A stretch of 64,000 bases of DNA. Origin: Thermoplasmata archaeon (lineage in GTDB: Archaea > Thermoplasmatota > Thermoplasmata > Thermoplasmatales > Thermoplasmataceae). Both the position numbers and the translations under genes were made by a program. Of this stretch, positions 43,130-52,082 are shown piece after piece (the stretch's first letter is position 1; the number at the start of each line of letters is the position of its first letter). Below the pieces are notes generated by a model, which saw only the letters and a list, made by a program, of their open reading frames with translations, searched no databases and was not told the origin of the DNA. The stretch is from positions 1-64,000 of the forward strand of contig JAJZJZ010000002.1 of assembly GCA_021809755.1 (NCBI GenBank), in the 5' to 3' direction.

Positions 43130-45193
43130 TCATCTCGTCTCAGTCAGCCTTCTGAGTGATCTATTTATCTTGCCCCTGAGAAGAAGTGAATTCATTACCA
43201 CAGATGAGGAACTCATACCCATGGCAAGAGCGGAAAGTATTGGAAGGAAAGAGTATATCGAAAGGCCTGCAAATGGTACAAGAACACCTGCAGCAATGGG
43301 AATCAGTGCAGTGTTGTAACCAAAAGCCCAACCAATATTCTGTTTAACCTTTCCTATGGTTTTGTCGCCTATGATCTTTGCATAAACAACATGCATGAGA
43401 TCGTTGTTCAGGAGAATTATGTCACCGCTCTCTCTGGCAATATCTGTACCCGAACCCATAGCAATGCCAACATCTGCAGTTTCCAGAGCAATGGAATCAT
43501 TTATTCCGTCACCGGTAAATATGACATAATCACCATTCATCTGGTATTTCTTAATTATATCTGCCTTATCTGAAGGCATCACCTCAGCATGAATATCCTC
43601 TATACCTATCTCAGAGGCAACCCTTTCTGCCTCTTCATAGGAATCCCCGGTTATCATAGATATACCTATACCCATTGCCTTTAGCCGCCTCACAGCTTCA
43701 GCAGCATTTTCTCTTATCTTATATGAAAGCTTGAAAATTCCAGATTCAACGCCATTGATCATGACTGCAACGGTTGATCCACCTTCCATCTTCTTTCTAA
43801 TTATCTCAATATTCCTGCCCTGTGCAATTCCCTTTATTCCCTTACCTGGCATTTCCTCAACATCTGATACTTCCACAATTTGTGCTCCTTTCTCACCTGC
43901 CATTTTAACAATTGCCTTTGCAACAGGATGATTTGAAGACATCTCCAGCGAAGCTGCCTGTGAGAGAACCTGATCAGGGGAATATCCCAATGAAGTTGAG
44001 AATTCCATAATTGTTGGTTCCGGCTCAGTCAGGGTTCCTGTCTTATCAAAAATTGCCCTGTTTGCCTTTGAGAGACGGTCAAGTGCGCTTGAATTCTTTA
44101 TTATGATACCGTTCTCATACGATATATCCGATGAGAGAAGAAGTGTAATTGGTCCGGCCAGGCCTATTGCACATGGACATGCGATTACCACAACAGAAAC
44201 AAATGCAAGAACTGCTATGACTAATGGGAAGGCATATCCAACCGATGAAAGATAAAAATACCAGAATAGGGAGGCTAATATGGCAGTCACAATCACAATA
44301 GGAACAAAAACAGATGAAAATACGTCTGCTATCCTCTGAACCTTGGCTCTTCCCGATGCAGCCCGCTGAATGAGTTCATATATCTGGTTTACCGTGCTGT
44401 CTCTGCCGGTCCTTGTAACCTTAATTCGAAGTATACCATTGAGATTTTTGGTTCCTGATGATACGCTATCGGGCGCTTCCCTTGTAACAGGTTCCTGTTC
44501 CCCTGTTAACATGGATTCGTCAATGTCACTTTTCCCCTGATATATTTCTCCATCCACGGGTATGACCTCACCCGGTTTCACGAGTATGAGATTTCCGGTT
44601 TTTACCTGTCCCGTGGGAATTGTTGAAATTTCTCCATTCTCCTTTATGATCGTTGTATTTCCGGGAATCATGCCAATAAGCTTTCCTGCAGCCTTATTGG
44701 CTCTTATTTTAGTACTATTCTCAATGAAATTTCCGGTGAGAATCAGGGTTATTATGAAAGCAGATGCATCAAAATACACATCTGATTGTGGAATTGTGCC
44801 GGGAAGCAATGTGATATATGCTGAGAAGAAGAATGCTGTTAGGGTACCCATGGAAACAAGCAGATCCATATTGGCAGTCTTTCCCCTTATTGAATGGTAT
44901 GCACCGTCATAGAACCCATATCCGGAATAAAACTGTACCGGCAATGTCAAGAGAAGGAGAATATAATTTCTGTCTGTGAATGAAGAAGAAACGAGATAGG
45001 TAATAATAATAATTGAAACTGCAAGGGGCCAGCTTACAACGAGCCTTCTTTTCAGGGTGAGGGCTGCCTTTTCCGGCGATTCGTATTTATACTGGCACTC
45101 CTTAGAACAGAAGAGATACTTTTGGCTGTCCAGAACGGAATATATGGGAGAATCGTCTGGTACATACATACCGCAGACAGGATCTGTTGGCAT
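43130..45193 (-). CDS. Heavy-metal P1B-type ATPase (CopA-like) with N-terminal YHS domain
   Basis: The 687-residue ATPase starts with a YHS metal-binding domain (Cys7 in DPVCGMYV; Cys29 and Cys33 in LFCSKECQ) instead of a heavy-metal-associated domain. The translocation motif CPC is at 339-341, the actuator TGE at 230-232, the phosphorylation motif DKTGT at 383-387, and the hinge GDGINDS lies later. CPC-type pumps of this class export copper(I) or silver(I). It starts 9 bases after the small YHS protein gene, so the two form an operon. Confidence 0.92.
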   Translation of the reverse strand: MPTDPVCGMYVPDDSPIYSVLDSQKYLFCSKECQYKYESPEKAALTLKRRLVVSWPLAVSIIIITYLVSSSFTDRNYILLLLTLPVQFYSGYGFYDGAYHSIRGKTANMDLLVSMGTLTAFFFSAYITLLPGTIPQSDVYFDASAFIITLILTGNFIENSTKIRANKAAGKLIGMIPGNTTIIKENGEISTIPTGQVKTGNLILVKPGEVIPVDGEIYQGKSDIDESMLTGEQEPVTREAPDSVSSGTKNLNGILRIKVTRTGRDSTVNQIYELIQRAASGRAKVQRIADVFSSVFVPIVIVTAILASLFWYFYLSSVGYAFPLVIAVLAFVSVVVIACPCAIGLAGPITLLLSSDISYENGIIIKNSSALDRLSKANRAIFDKTGTLTEPEPTIMEFSTSLGYSPDQVLSQAASLEMSSNHPVAKAIVKMAGEKGAQIVEVSDVEEMPGKGIKGIAQGRNIEIIRKKMEGGSTVAVMINGVESGIFKLSYKIRENAAEAVRRLKAMGIGISMITGDSYEEAERVASEIGIEDIHAEVMPSDKADIIKKYQMNGDYVIFTGDGINDSIALETADVGIAMGSGTDIARESGDIILLNNDLMHVVYAKIIGDKTIGKVKQNIGWAFGYNTALIPIAAGVLVPFAGLSIYSFLPILSALAMGMSSSSVVMNSLLLRGKINRSLRRLTETR

Positions 45194-45202
45194 TCATCCC
45201 AC

Positions 45203-45343
45203 TTATCTGCTGTGCTTTAAAGGATTCTTGTCAAATTCTGCCTTGCATTGCGCACTGCAGAAGTAAAATTTCTTACCCTGGAATTCGCTCTGGAATTCAG
45301 TGGACTCTTTTACTTTCATCCCGCAAATTACATCTTTTGCCAT
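45203..45343 (-). CDS. 46-residue YHS-domain protein
   Basis: The minus strand from the ATG at 45343 encodes a 46-residue protein that begins MAKDVICGMKVKES, continues KKFYFCSAQC and ends NPLKHSR. Cys7, Cys29 and Cys33 fall at the same positions as in the N-terminal YHS domain of the ATPase next to it. It is probably a free metallochaperone-like copy that hands copper to the pump, or a duplication of its domain. A short gene like this is easily missed. Confidence 0.8.
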   Translation of the reverse strand: MAKDVICGMKVKESTEFQSEFQGKKFYFCSAQCKAEFDKNPLKHSR

Positions 45344-45479
45344 GCTTATGCAATGCTAATTGCATTCTTAACAGTTGCGGAATATTCCTCAGTGACATCC
45401 TCCCCCGAACTAACGCATTAAGCTTTCCGATTCAGAGACTGGATTTTCCATACAGGTATTGATCCAATCTCCACAGGCT

Positions 45480-46300
45480 TTATCAGTCGAGTAGAGAGCA
45501 AGCGCGGTAATCTGAGTAGACCTAATTTTAATCCAGACATCCCGTCTGGATGGTTTCTTCAGTTTCCGTTTCCAGCTCCCCCTCTAAGATTCCGGACTGA
45601 GGCTTTTCGTCTATCCGGCTCCAAGTCTGGCCACGGTGGATTTCTCCACGACATAACATGCACCCTTCCCTTTCGGTTTGATGCGTGCTTAGCCTCCAAT
45701 TGACGGTTCGAACATCTCTTCCATCCTCACTCAGGCGGGTGGAAGGCATAAGGTCTTGTAGCCCTTTCGGGCAATAACCTGTTCCTCCGTTTTCTCAAAG
45801 GCAGCCAGTACCCACAGACCCTTTCCTCTTCTCCGTTATTATCAGGAGTGTCATCGGTACTACGATCTGATCCGCCAGGCCTTGAACGACCAGTGAGGTT
45901 GGCTTTACGCATTCCCTACCGGCCATCTTTGCCCAAGGTCTTTCCCCACTTTGCACATTATGCCTTGTATCCATGCTATCGCCCTTACACCGGAGTGTTT
46001 CTCATGCACATATACCCGTTTCACATGAGAATTCTGCCTTCGTCCGAATCCGACAGACTCGACACACTCAATAACACGTAACCATCTTTGACTGTGCGTG
46101 CTGGATGTTACGATGCTGCAGCGTTCGCTTAATGCTATGGCCTGGATACTTGCTAACCCTTCTGGATGGTCTGGTCTTACGACTTCAAGGGTATTGTCAC
46201 CGAAGCTTGCATGTGATATGTTACCATATTCACATGTTCGGTCAGCTACATTGATATCAGGTTCTTTCAATGGTCATTTCCTCCATGACTGGCTTAATGT
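45480..46300 (-). ncRNA. GC-rich stretch, candidate large structured RNA or eroded mobile intron
   Basis: This stretch is visibly richer in G+C than its surroundings and has only short overlapping open frames on the minus strand that match nothing I know. On the minus strand two hairpins end in GAAA tetraloops: GTGGA-GAAA-TCCAC (45637-45650) and GCCC-GAAA-GGGC (45761-45772). A perfect 8-bp hairpin, ATCCAGAC/GTCTGGAT, lies at 45531-45551. GNRA loops and high GC in an AT-rich archaeon suggest a folded RNA. An ORF-less group II intron was considered, but no convincing domain V was found. A decayed gene remains possible. Confidence 0.35.
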
Positions 46301-46580
46301 GGTTATGGGCTGCACCGAATGCCCATCCTCATCTTTATTTGACCAATTTTTTATTTGCATGCGGATGCATTCATCTTTAAGCAGATCATGAAACCACAAA
46401 CATTACATCATGCTTGAAATTCCCAATTCAAAACACATCATAATGTCATGGGGCTCGTGTAAATTTGCGGAAACACATGGAAATAAAATTAATTTGCATA
46501 CATTCATCTAAATGCCAAAAAAAGAAAATTAATTCTTGTCAGATCCTGTTGGAAATTTGAAATTTAAATTCCGGACCCAT

Positions 46581-47048
46581 TCAAGGTGTAATTTTTTTAA
46601 GTATTTGCCCAATGCTCAACATTAACGCCATTAAAACAGCGGTTGAAGCTTTATAATCCTCATCCATAATGAATTTTCTTATCTTAGGAGAATATTTTTT
46701 TGGGTTATGAACGGCTTCCTGAACGTTGTCTGTTATGGTTTCAAAATTGAACATGAACCCCTTAATAAGGTCAGAGTTCTTTTCTGATGCCATGGCGCCC
46801 ATAATGGAAATAGATACATTCATTGTTTTCATTAAGGCTATTGTAAATTCTTTTGATGAAAAGAACTTTCCGAAGAAGTCCACATCTGTGGGTAAATAGT
46901 TATTGGAAACAGATTTCATCAGGTCAACTATGTCTGCGTCCTGCAGCTTCTCAAGAATTTCGAGCAATGAATCTATTACTTCCGCGTTTTTCTCAATTCT
47001 GGAAAGAACTGTTTCTGTTGCATCCTTTTTTATCTCTTTTCCTGGCAT
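46581..47048 (-). CDS. DUF1641 protein, partner of an SQR-like flavoprotein
   Basis: The 155-residue helical protein matches DUF1641 (SRIEKNAEVIDSLLEILEKL; later EAVHNPKKYSPKIRKF). DUF1641 genes usually sit beside sulfide:quinone oxidoreductase or flavocytochrome c-like flavoproteins, as here. A hydrophobic C-terminal helix could attach it to the membrane or to its partner. Its function is not established. It follows the SQR-like gene by 96 bases. Confidence 0.75.
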   Translation of the reverse strand: MPGKEIKKDATETVLSRIEKNAEVIDSLLEILEKLQDADIVDLMKSVSNNYLPTDVDFFGKFFSSKEFTIALMKTMNVSISIMGAMASEKNSDLIKGFMFNFETITDNVQEAVHNPKKYSPKIRKFIMDEDYKASTAVLMALMLSIGQILKKITP

Positions 47049-47144
47049 TTACATCACTCCCCTAAGCATGGCGCTAAAATAGGTATCTGCTGAAGTCCAT
47101 TTCAAAAGGTAATCCAGTTTGCTCTGGGCAGCTGCTCTTGGAGG

Positions 47145-48185
47145 CTAGTTGTATGAGAAATAGAGGGTCATTGCTTTCTCATCTCCAGTTACCGTGGTAC
47201 AGGCAACCGCGCCATCATATTCATCATCCGATATAAATCCCGATATTTCGGATGCTATTTTAGAGGCCAAATATTCCGACTCAAAATGAGCAGTCGCTCC
47301 TGCCTTTGATATGGGCAGATTAGTTGCATCACCAATAACAAACACGTTATCATAATTGCCATATGTAAGTTTGTGTTTGTCAACATCTATATACCCAACT
47401 TCATCTGCAAGTCCTGATTTGGTTATAACTTCCTGACCTTTGTGTGGAGGGACAAGGACCAGCAAATCATATGGTAATTCTTCACCCTCAAGTGAATTAA
47501 TTTTTCTGGCTCCTGAATCTATGCTTTCCACATTGAACATTGTGTGATACTGAATATTTTTCTCATCGAAGAGCTTTTCAATATACACCGCCACGTTTTC
47601 AATGGTAAAGACACGATTAGGAGGAAAGATATAGTGGATCTCAGTGTCTTTAAGGATACCTCTTTTGTTGAGATATCTATAAAGCTGGAATGTAAATTCA
47701 TATGGCGCGGGCGGGCACTGATATGGTATACTTGAAGGTCCTATGACAATTTTGCCACCATTGAAGCCTGCGAGTTTTTTCTTAAGTTCTAGTGAGCCTT
47801 CTAAGGAATAGAAGTGGTGTGCCTCAGAGGCAAAGTTTGGGATATCCTCAGGAACTAATCTGTCTCCTGTCGCAATTATTAGATAGTCGTATGTATGTTC
47901 TTTTCCGGATTTGGTCGAGACCTTTTTGTTCTGTACATCAATGTTGGATATTGTATCCTTGACGTAGTTTATACCATAATTGAAAAGAAATTCTGGTTTT
48001 TTAACGCTGTCCTGATATCTTTTCATACCAAGTGGAATGTGAATTCCATCAGGCTTAAAATAATGAAATTTAGAATTGCCAATTACCGTTATATCTGCAT
48101 CTTCAGTCGGAATCAAAAATCTCAGTTTGTTGGAAATGATGGTTCCAGCTGCTCCATCGCCAAGAACCAGTATCCTATTGCTCAT
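47145..48185 (-). CDS. Sulfide:quinone oxidoreductase-like flavoprotein
   Basis: The 346-residue flavoprotein has the FAD-binding GDGAAGT loop (9-15), the ATG motif (YLIIATGDR, 101-109) and the second FAD motif VFVIGDATNLP (281-291). Two cysteines, Cys157 (PYQCPPAP) and Cys329 (GAVACTTV), fit the sulfide-oxidising pair of SQR-type enzymes. It should pass electrons from sulfide or a persulfide carrier to quinone at the membrane. Genes for TusA and DsrE2 directly upstream support a role in sulfur metabolism. Confidence 0.85.
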   Translation of the reverse strand: MSNRILVLGDGAAGTIISNKLRFLIPTEDADITVIGNSKFHYFKPDGIHIPLGMKRYQDSVKKPEFLFNYGINYVKDTISNIDVQNKKVSTKSGKEHTYDYLIIATGDRLVPEDIPNFASEAHHFYSLEGSLELKKKLAGFNGGKIVIGPSSIPYQCPPAPYEFTFQLYRYLNKRGILKDTEIHYIFPPNRVFTIENVAVYIEKLFDEKNIQYHTMFNVESIDSGARKINSLEGEELPYDLLVLVPPHKGQEVITKSGLADEVGYIDVDKHKLTYGNYDNVFVIGDATNLPISKAGATAHFESEYLASKIASEISGFISDDEYDGAVACTTVTGDEKAMTLYFSYN

Positions 48186-48190
48186 TCACT

Positions 48191-48436
48191 TCACCCTTTG
48201 GTTTTTTTCATGACGATCTCGTAATATCCTTCGTGTTCGAATACGCCTATAAGTTCATTGTTTGACTTTTTTATCCACGCACTGGCATCTCTTTTGGTTC
48301 CACTATCGGTGGAATAAACAGATATAATATCATTCAATTTGGCAGATTTATACGCTTTGATTAACTCCATCAGTGGACCTGGGCAGAAAGAGCCCCTCGC
48401 ATCTATTATTTTTGTCGGCTTTATTTTTTCTTCCAT
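48191..48436 (-). CDS. tusA: TusA/SirA-family sulfur carrier
   Basis: The 81-residue protein has the TusA motif CPGP at 18-21 ([11 protein letters not shown]), in which Cys18 carries the persulfide. In archaeal sulfur oxidisers TusA moves sulfane sulfur or thiosulfonate between DsrE proteins and heterodisulfide-reductase-like or SQR enzymes. It sits 5 bases before the SQR-like gene and 18 after dsrE2. Confidence 0.88.
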   Translation of the reverse strand: MEEKIKPTKIIDARGSFCPGPLMELIKAYKSAKLNDIISVYSTDSGTKRDASAWIKKSNNELIGVFEHEGYYEIVMKKTKG

Positions 48437-48454
48437 ATTTTCACCTCCTTATCA

Positions 48455-48865
48455 TTAAATGAAGAATGTCATAGAATCTTTAGAGAGTGAGACAAACTCA
48501 TTTACTCCTATGATATCATCTACAATTGGATCCAAATCTTCTTTTTTCATTTCAAGCAGATCAGCAAACATTGCACAGCCATAGACCTTAATGTTTCCAA
48601 CCTCCTTGGCATTTTTCAACATAGTTATCCAGTTCGGTACCTTTTTTTGTTTCATCAGGGCGAAAACTTTATCCTTCATTTTCTGTCCATCAAAACTCAG
48701 ATCAGGGGGAGTTTTATCATTTTTAATTGTCCTTGTAAGTCCCCAAAAAGTGACAAAAATCTGTACCTCAAGATCGTTGGCCACAGCACCAGAGGCAATA
48801 ATTGCCGCAGCCATTAGCTTATCTTCCGTTCCAGAGAATGCTATAATTGACATCTTATCAGTCAT
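48455..48865 (-). CDS. DsrE/DsrF-family sulfur-transfer protein (DsrE2-like)
   Basis: The 136-residue protein resembles DsrE2: MSIIAFSGTEDKLMAAAIIA start, VQIFVTFWGL strand, and Cys97 in KVYGCAMFADLL, the expected persulfide cysteine. Typical membrane-bound DsrE2 proteins have extra helices that are not obvious here. A TATA-like TTAAATATAT on the minus strand (about 48890-48900) lies some 28 bases before the ATG, so transcription of this four-gene operon likely starts here. Confidence 0.82.
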   Translation of the reverse strand: MTDKMSIIAFSGTEDKLMAAAIIASGAVANDLEVQIFVTFWGLTRTIKNDKTPPDLSFDGQKMKDKVFALMKQKKVPNWITMLKNAKEVGNIKVYGCAMFADLLEMKKEDLDPIVDDIIGVNEFVSLSKDSMTFFI

Positions 48866-49181
48866 AATACAACTATTTGATAATTTACAAAATATATTTA
48901 AGTAAAATGCCTAATTTTCAAGCTTAAAGATTTAATAATCAACACGTGTTCTAACTAAATCAAAATGTGCATAATTCTAATATAGACATAGTGTAAATCG
49001 GCTTCCAGAACGTATATAATCAATTATTCTATTTATATTGAAAATAACCTCAGGAAAAATGAATTTCAATCTGGATAGCGGATCAATTTATGTTTCAAAA
49101 AGGTGATTGGTCGTCTAAAAATAAAAGGAAGCGCTTTGCCTCAATTGCTTAACCTTATGAAAGATTTCATCATAAGGTTAT
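48866..49181. other. Divergent intergenic region between the sulfur operon and the HxlR regulator
   Basis: 316 bases holding the minus-strand TATA element for dsrE2 (about 48890-48900), further AT-rich boxes near 49010-49035, and the inverted repeat listed separately. No ORF is supported. Confidence 0.5.
49151..49179. promoter_or_regulatory. Inverted repeat before the HxlR gene, candidate operator
   Basis: AACCTTATGA (49151-49160) and TCATAAGGTT (49170-49179) form a perfect 10-base dyad with a 9-base centre. It ends two bases before the ATG at 49182 and overlaps the TATA-like GGTTATATGG that would serve the internal start at 49224. Dimeric HxlR proteins commonly repress by binding such sites. 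Confidence 0.5.
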
Positions 49182-49553
49182 ATGGGAGAAATTCCTACGC
49201 CGGACCGGAACAATATTACTATAATGCACGACGGTGGAGATATCAGTATAACGAAGTCAGAGGGAGTACTCAAAATTCTGGGAAAGAAATACTCATTGTT
49301 GATTATCGGTATTCTTGGAAATAACACTGCAATGAGTTTCAACGACATAAAGAAGTCCGTTGGTTGTCCCCGATCAAATCTCCTGTCCCTACGACTTAAA
49401 GAGATGAGCAATGCTGGCATTATGAAAAGAAATGTCATGGATTCACACCCGGTTTCCGTTAAATATTCCCTGACAGAGAATGGGAAGGAACTTAGAGAAA
49501 ATCTCATTCCGTTGTTCAAATGGATCGAATGCAATTGTTACCCGAAATTGTGA
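49182..49553 (+). CDS. HxlR-family winged-helix transcriptional regulator
   Basis: The protein has 123 residues from the first ATG, or 109 from the ATG at 49224, which begins nearer the usual HxlR N-terminus. Family features are LKILGKKYSLLIIGIL, SFNDIKKSVGCPRSNLLSLRLKEM (recognition helix) and VKYSLTENGKEL. HxlR proteins respond to thiol or electrophile stress. Position between the sulfur operon and the MFS/TauE pair suggests control of one or both. Confidence 0.85.
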   Translation: MGEIPTPDRNNITIMHDGGDISITKSEGVLKILGKKYSLLIIGILGNNTAMSFNDIKKSVGCPRSNLLSLRLKEMSNAGIMKRNVMDSHPVSVKYSLTENGKELRENLIPLFKWIECNCYPKL

Positions 49554-49786
49554 CAATGAGTTCGGTCCAAGAAGAACCTTCACCCACAAGAGGCAATTTA
49601 AGATGTTAAACTAAGTTCAGTATTCCGCTCTATCCTGTTTAATAATTTGTTAGCATTGCTTTTATGGAGATATATGATTCATTCAGGACAAAATCGATGC
49701 GTTCTTCAATTAGGCTTCTCCCAGAACCACGTAAATTACCGCAAAGAAGGATTAATTAAGCCACCTCTAATCGATTCCTTTCACCA

Positions 49787-49825
49787 GTTTTCATCTCGGT
49801 ATCGAGGCTGAGCCAAGATGAAAAC
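49787..49825 (+). promoter_or_regulatory. Hairpin enclosing the start codon of the MFS gene
   Basis: GTTTTCATCT (49787-49796) pairs perfectly with AGATGAAAAC (49816-49825), which includes the ATG at 49818. Inside, CTCG-GTAT-CGAG (49795-49806) can form a small competing or stacked stem. A TATA-like ATTAATTAAG at about 49750-49760 would place the transcript start upstream of the hairpin. In RNA it would bury the start codon, so it may control translation; it could equally be a DNA operator. Confidence 0.4.
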
Positions 49826-51044
49826 GCAAGACACGAAGCGGATAAGAGTTCTGATCTGGGTAACTCTTGCTGAAGTTCTTGCAATGAGCCTGTGGTTCAG
49901 TGCCTCAGCAGTGTCAAGCACACTTACTACTGTTATGAACCTTTCTCATTATCAGGTACCATGGATTACCGCATCGGTTCAGATCGGGTTCGTTGTAGGG
50001 GCGATGTTGAGTGCAATCTTCGGCATACAGGATCGATTAAATCCCCGCCTAATGTTCCCAGCATCTGCAGTTCTGGCATCGGTTTTTAATTTGCTTTTTG
50101 TGTTTGAGGTACATATAGTTATACTTGGGTTTATCCTGCGGTTCCTCACCGGCATGTTTCTAGCAGGAATCTATCCAGTCGCCGTACAGTTCATATCTGC
50201 ATGGTTCCCAAAGGGAAAGGGGTTGGCCATGGGAATTTTGATAGGCGGGCTTACCCTCGGATCAGCGCTTCCAGAGTTCGTAGTTGGGCTATCTTTTGCA
50301 GGGACATGGCAAACATTCATCATGATAAGCTCAGGTTTGGCATTCGTGGCGGCTCTAATTTCAATCTTAACATTTCATGACCCACCAATGATTGTACGGC
50401 CGCAGAGGTTTTCATGGAGAAGTATTTCAAAAATTATAAAAAACAGATCTTTGATGTATGATAATTTTGGGTATTTTGGCCACATGTGGGAACTATACGC
50501 AATGTGGACATGGATACCGACCTTTTTGTATCTCAGCTGGAATAATTATTTTACCGGACAGGCACTGTTGGAATATTCCACAATTGCCGCATTCGCTTCC
50601 ATAGGAATAGCGGGGATAATAGGTGCCGTTGCCGGAGGATATATTGCCGATAAAGTTGGAAGAACTGCTGAAACAGCAGGATCAATGTTCATAAGTGGAT
50701 TGTGCTCCGTGATCATAGGATTTACATATGGTGACATTCCGGCTATTACCTTCGCAATTGCATTCATCTGGGGGATAACCGTAATATCAGATTCCGCACA
50801 GTTTTCCACTGCCGTTACAGAGCTTGCTTCCAATGAATATGTGGGAAGTGCCCTCACATTTCAGATGGCCGTGGGATTCCTCCTTACCGTTGGTTCGATT
50901 GACCTTATTGGTTATATAGTTCCGGTTATAGGATGGAATTTTGCATTCTCCCTGTTGAGTATTGGGCCGCTCATTGGGATCATTAGCATGCTGAAGTTGA
51001 GGAAAAGGCCCGATTCAACTCTAATGGCATTCGGGAGGAGGTGA
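49818..51044 (+). CDS. Major facilitator superfamily transporter
   Basis: The 408-residue protein has twelve hydrophobic segments and the MFS loop motifs: a motif A-like segment after helix 2 (AIFGIQDRLNPRLMFPAS) and AGGYIADKVGRTAETAG between helices 8 and 9. The nearest familiar types are CynX/NarK-like anion or organic-acid carriers, but the substrate cannot be assigned. The stop overlaps the next start, so it is co-transcribed with the TauE/SafE permease. Confidence 0.85.
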   Translation: MKTQDTKRIRVLIWVTLAEVLAMSLWFSASAVSSTLTTVMNLSHYQVPWITASVQIGFVVGAMLSAIFGIQDRLNPRLMFPASAVLASVFNLLFVFEVHIVILGFILRFLTGMFLAGIYPVAVQFISAWFPKGKGLAMGILIGGLTLGSALPEFVVGLSFAGTWQTFIMISSGLAFVAALISILTFHDPPMIVRPQRFSWRSISKIIKNRSLMYDNFGYFGHMWELYAMWTWIPTFLYLSWNNYFTGQALLEYSTIAAFASIGIAGIIGAVAGGYIADKVGRTAETAGSMFISGLCSVIIGFTYGDIPAITFAIAFIWGITVISDSAQFSTAVTELASNEYVGSALTFQMAVGFLLTVGSIDLIGYIVPVIGWNFAFSLLSIGPLIGIISMLKLRKRPDSTLMAFGRR

Positions 51045-51811
51045 GCGGAATAATAGAAAGCATTGGGATTTTTACCCTCATAGGAATAATAACAGGCATT
51101 CTTACGGGAATAACAGGATCGAGTGGTGTTATAATTGTTGTTCCCAGCATGACGTTCCTTGGATATTCATTTCACATAGCGGTGGGTACGAGTCTGTTTG
51201 TCGATGTGATCACAACAGCTTCAGTAGTTTATGTTTATACAAAAGGGAAAAAGATAGAGTGGCGCATAGGGCTCATTCTTGGAGGGGGTGCCTTAATAGG
51301 GGCACAAATCGGTGCCCATGTTGCAATCTTCATTAGCGATACTCCGCTTGAAATAATATTCACTATGGTTGCACTCATAATGGCACGGCAGTCGTTCCAA
51401 AGGGGAAAAAAGGGATTGAATATCAGGCATCGTGATATTTCGCATCCAAATTGTCTTGGATTTTTAATCAGCTTACCAATAGGTATTATGACCGGAACGC
51501 TTGGAACCAGCGGTGGCATAATGTTCATAGCAGTCATGATGCTTTTATATTCACTGGATGCCAAGACCATGGTGGGAACTGCCACTCTATCCATGTTTGT
51601 TTCAGCAATGAGCGGTACCGCCGGTTATCTCGTACTCAACAGCGTTGATATAATCGGGGGATTAATCATAGGGGTTATATCACTAGTTTCCGGACTATAT
51701 TTTGCGAGAAGAGCTCTTGGAATGGAAGATAAAACTATCTATTATTTCCTTGGATCCGTGTTTATAATAGTTGCATTTCTCGAGGCGGTCAAGCTTGGCA
51801 CAAATATTTAG
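51041..51811 (+). CDS. TauE/SafE-family sulfite/organosulfonate exporter-like permease
   Basis: The 256-residue membrane protein has the two-half TauE/SafE architecture, with related motifs GILTGITGSSGVIIVVPSM in the first half and GIMTGTLGTSGGIMFIAVM in the second, and about eight helices. Members export sulfite, sulfoacetate or similar anions. The GTG start overlaps the MFS stop (GTGA) and has a strong GGGAGGAGGT ribosome-binding sequence. The nearby sulfur operon suggests sulfite export, as inference. Confidence 0.85.
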   Translation: MSGIIESIGIFTLIGIITGILTGITGSSGVIIVVPSMTFLGYSFHIAVGTSLFVDVITTASVVYVYTKGKKIEWRIGLILGGGALIGAQIGAHVAIFISDTPLEIIFTMVALIMARQSFQRGKKGLNIRHRDISHPNCLGFLISLPIGIMTGTLGTSGGIMFIAVMMLLYSLDAKTMVGTATLSMFVSAMSGTAGYLVLNSVDIIGGLIIGVISLVSGLYFARRALGMEDKTIYYFLGSVFIIVAFLEAVKLGTNI

Positions 51812-52082
51812 ATTAACATGGTACATTCTATAGTCGGACCAAAAACATAAAATCAGGGGGAATAGGAATTGAATGAATATATCGTATGCACCAGTGAAAG
51901 TATCACTTTTCCGATTCATCAACAGTATAAGAACATCCTAATACCACTAAGGGTGTATAATTTTCCCCTCTCAAATGTTAAAATAGGTCAAATATTCAGG
52001 GATAATGCGAATTTTAGGCATTATACAAGAGTTTACAATATTTAATAGCAAAACGTTTTAAATATTGACATGTTGCTTATAT

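Noticed and set aside
45588..45622. Group II intron domain V-like sequence (GAGCCGGA ... GTCCGG) on the minus strand
   Set aside because: The lower stem pairs over only five bases and the upper stem does not pair. No reverse transcriptase and no clear 5' GTGYG boundary were found. Structured RNA is kept only as a general possibility.
45700..45730. tRNA T-loop-like GGTTCGAAC
   Set aside because: No matching acceptor, D or anticodon arms could be built on either strand.
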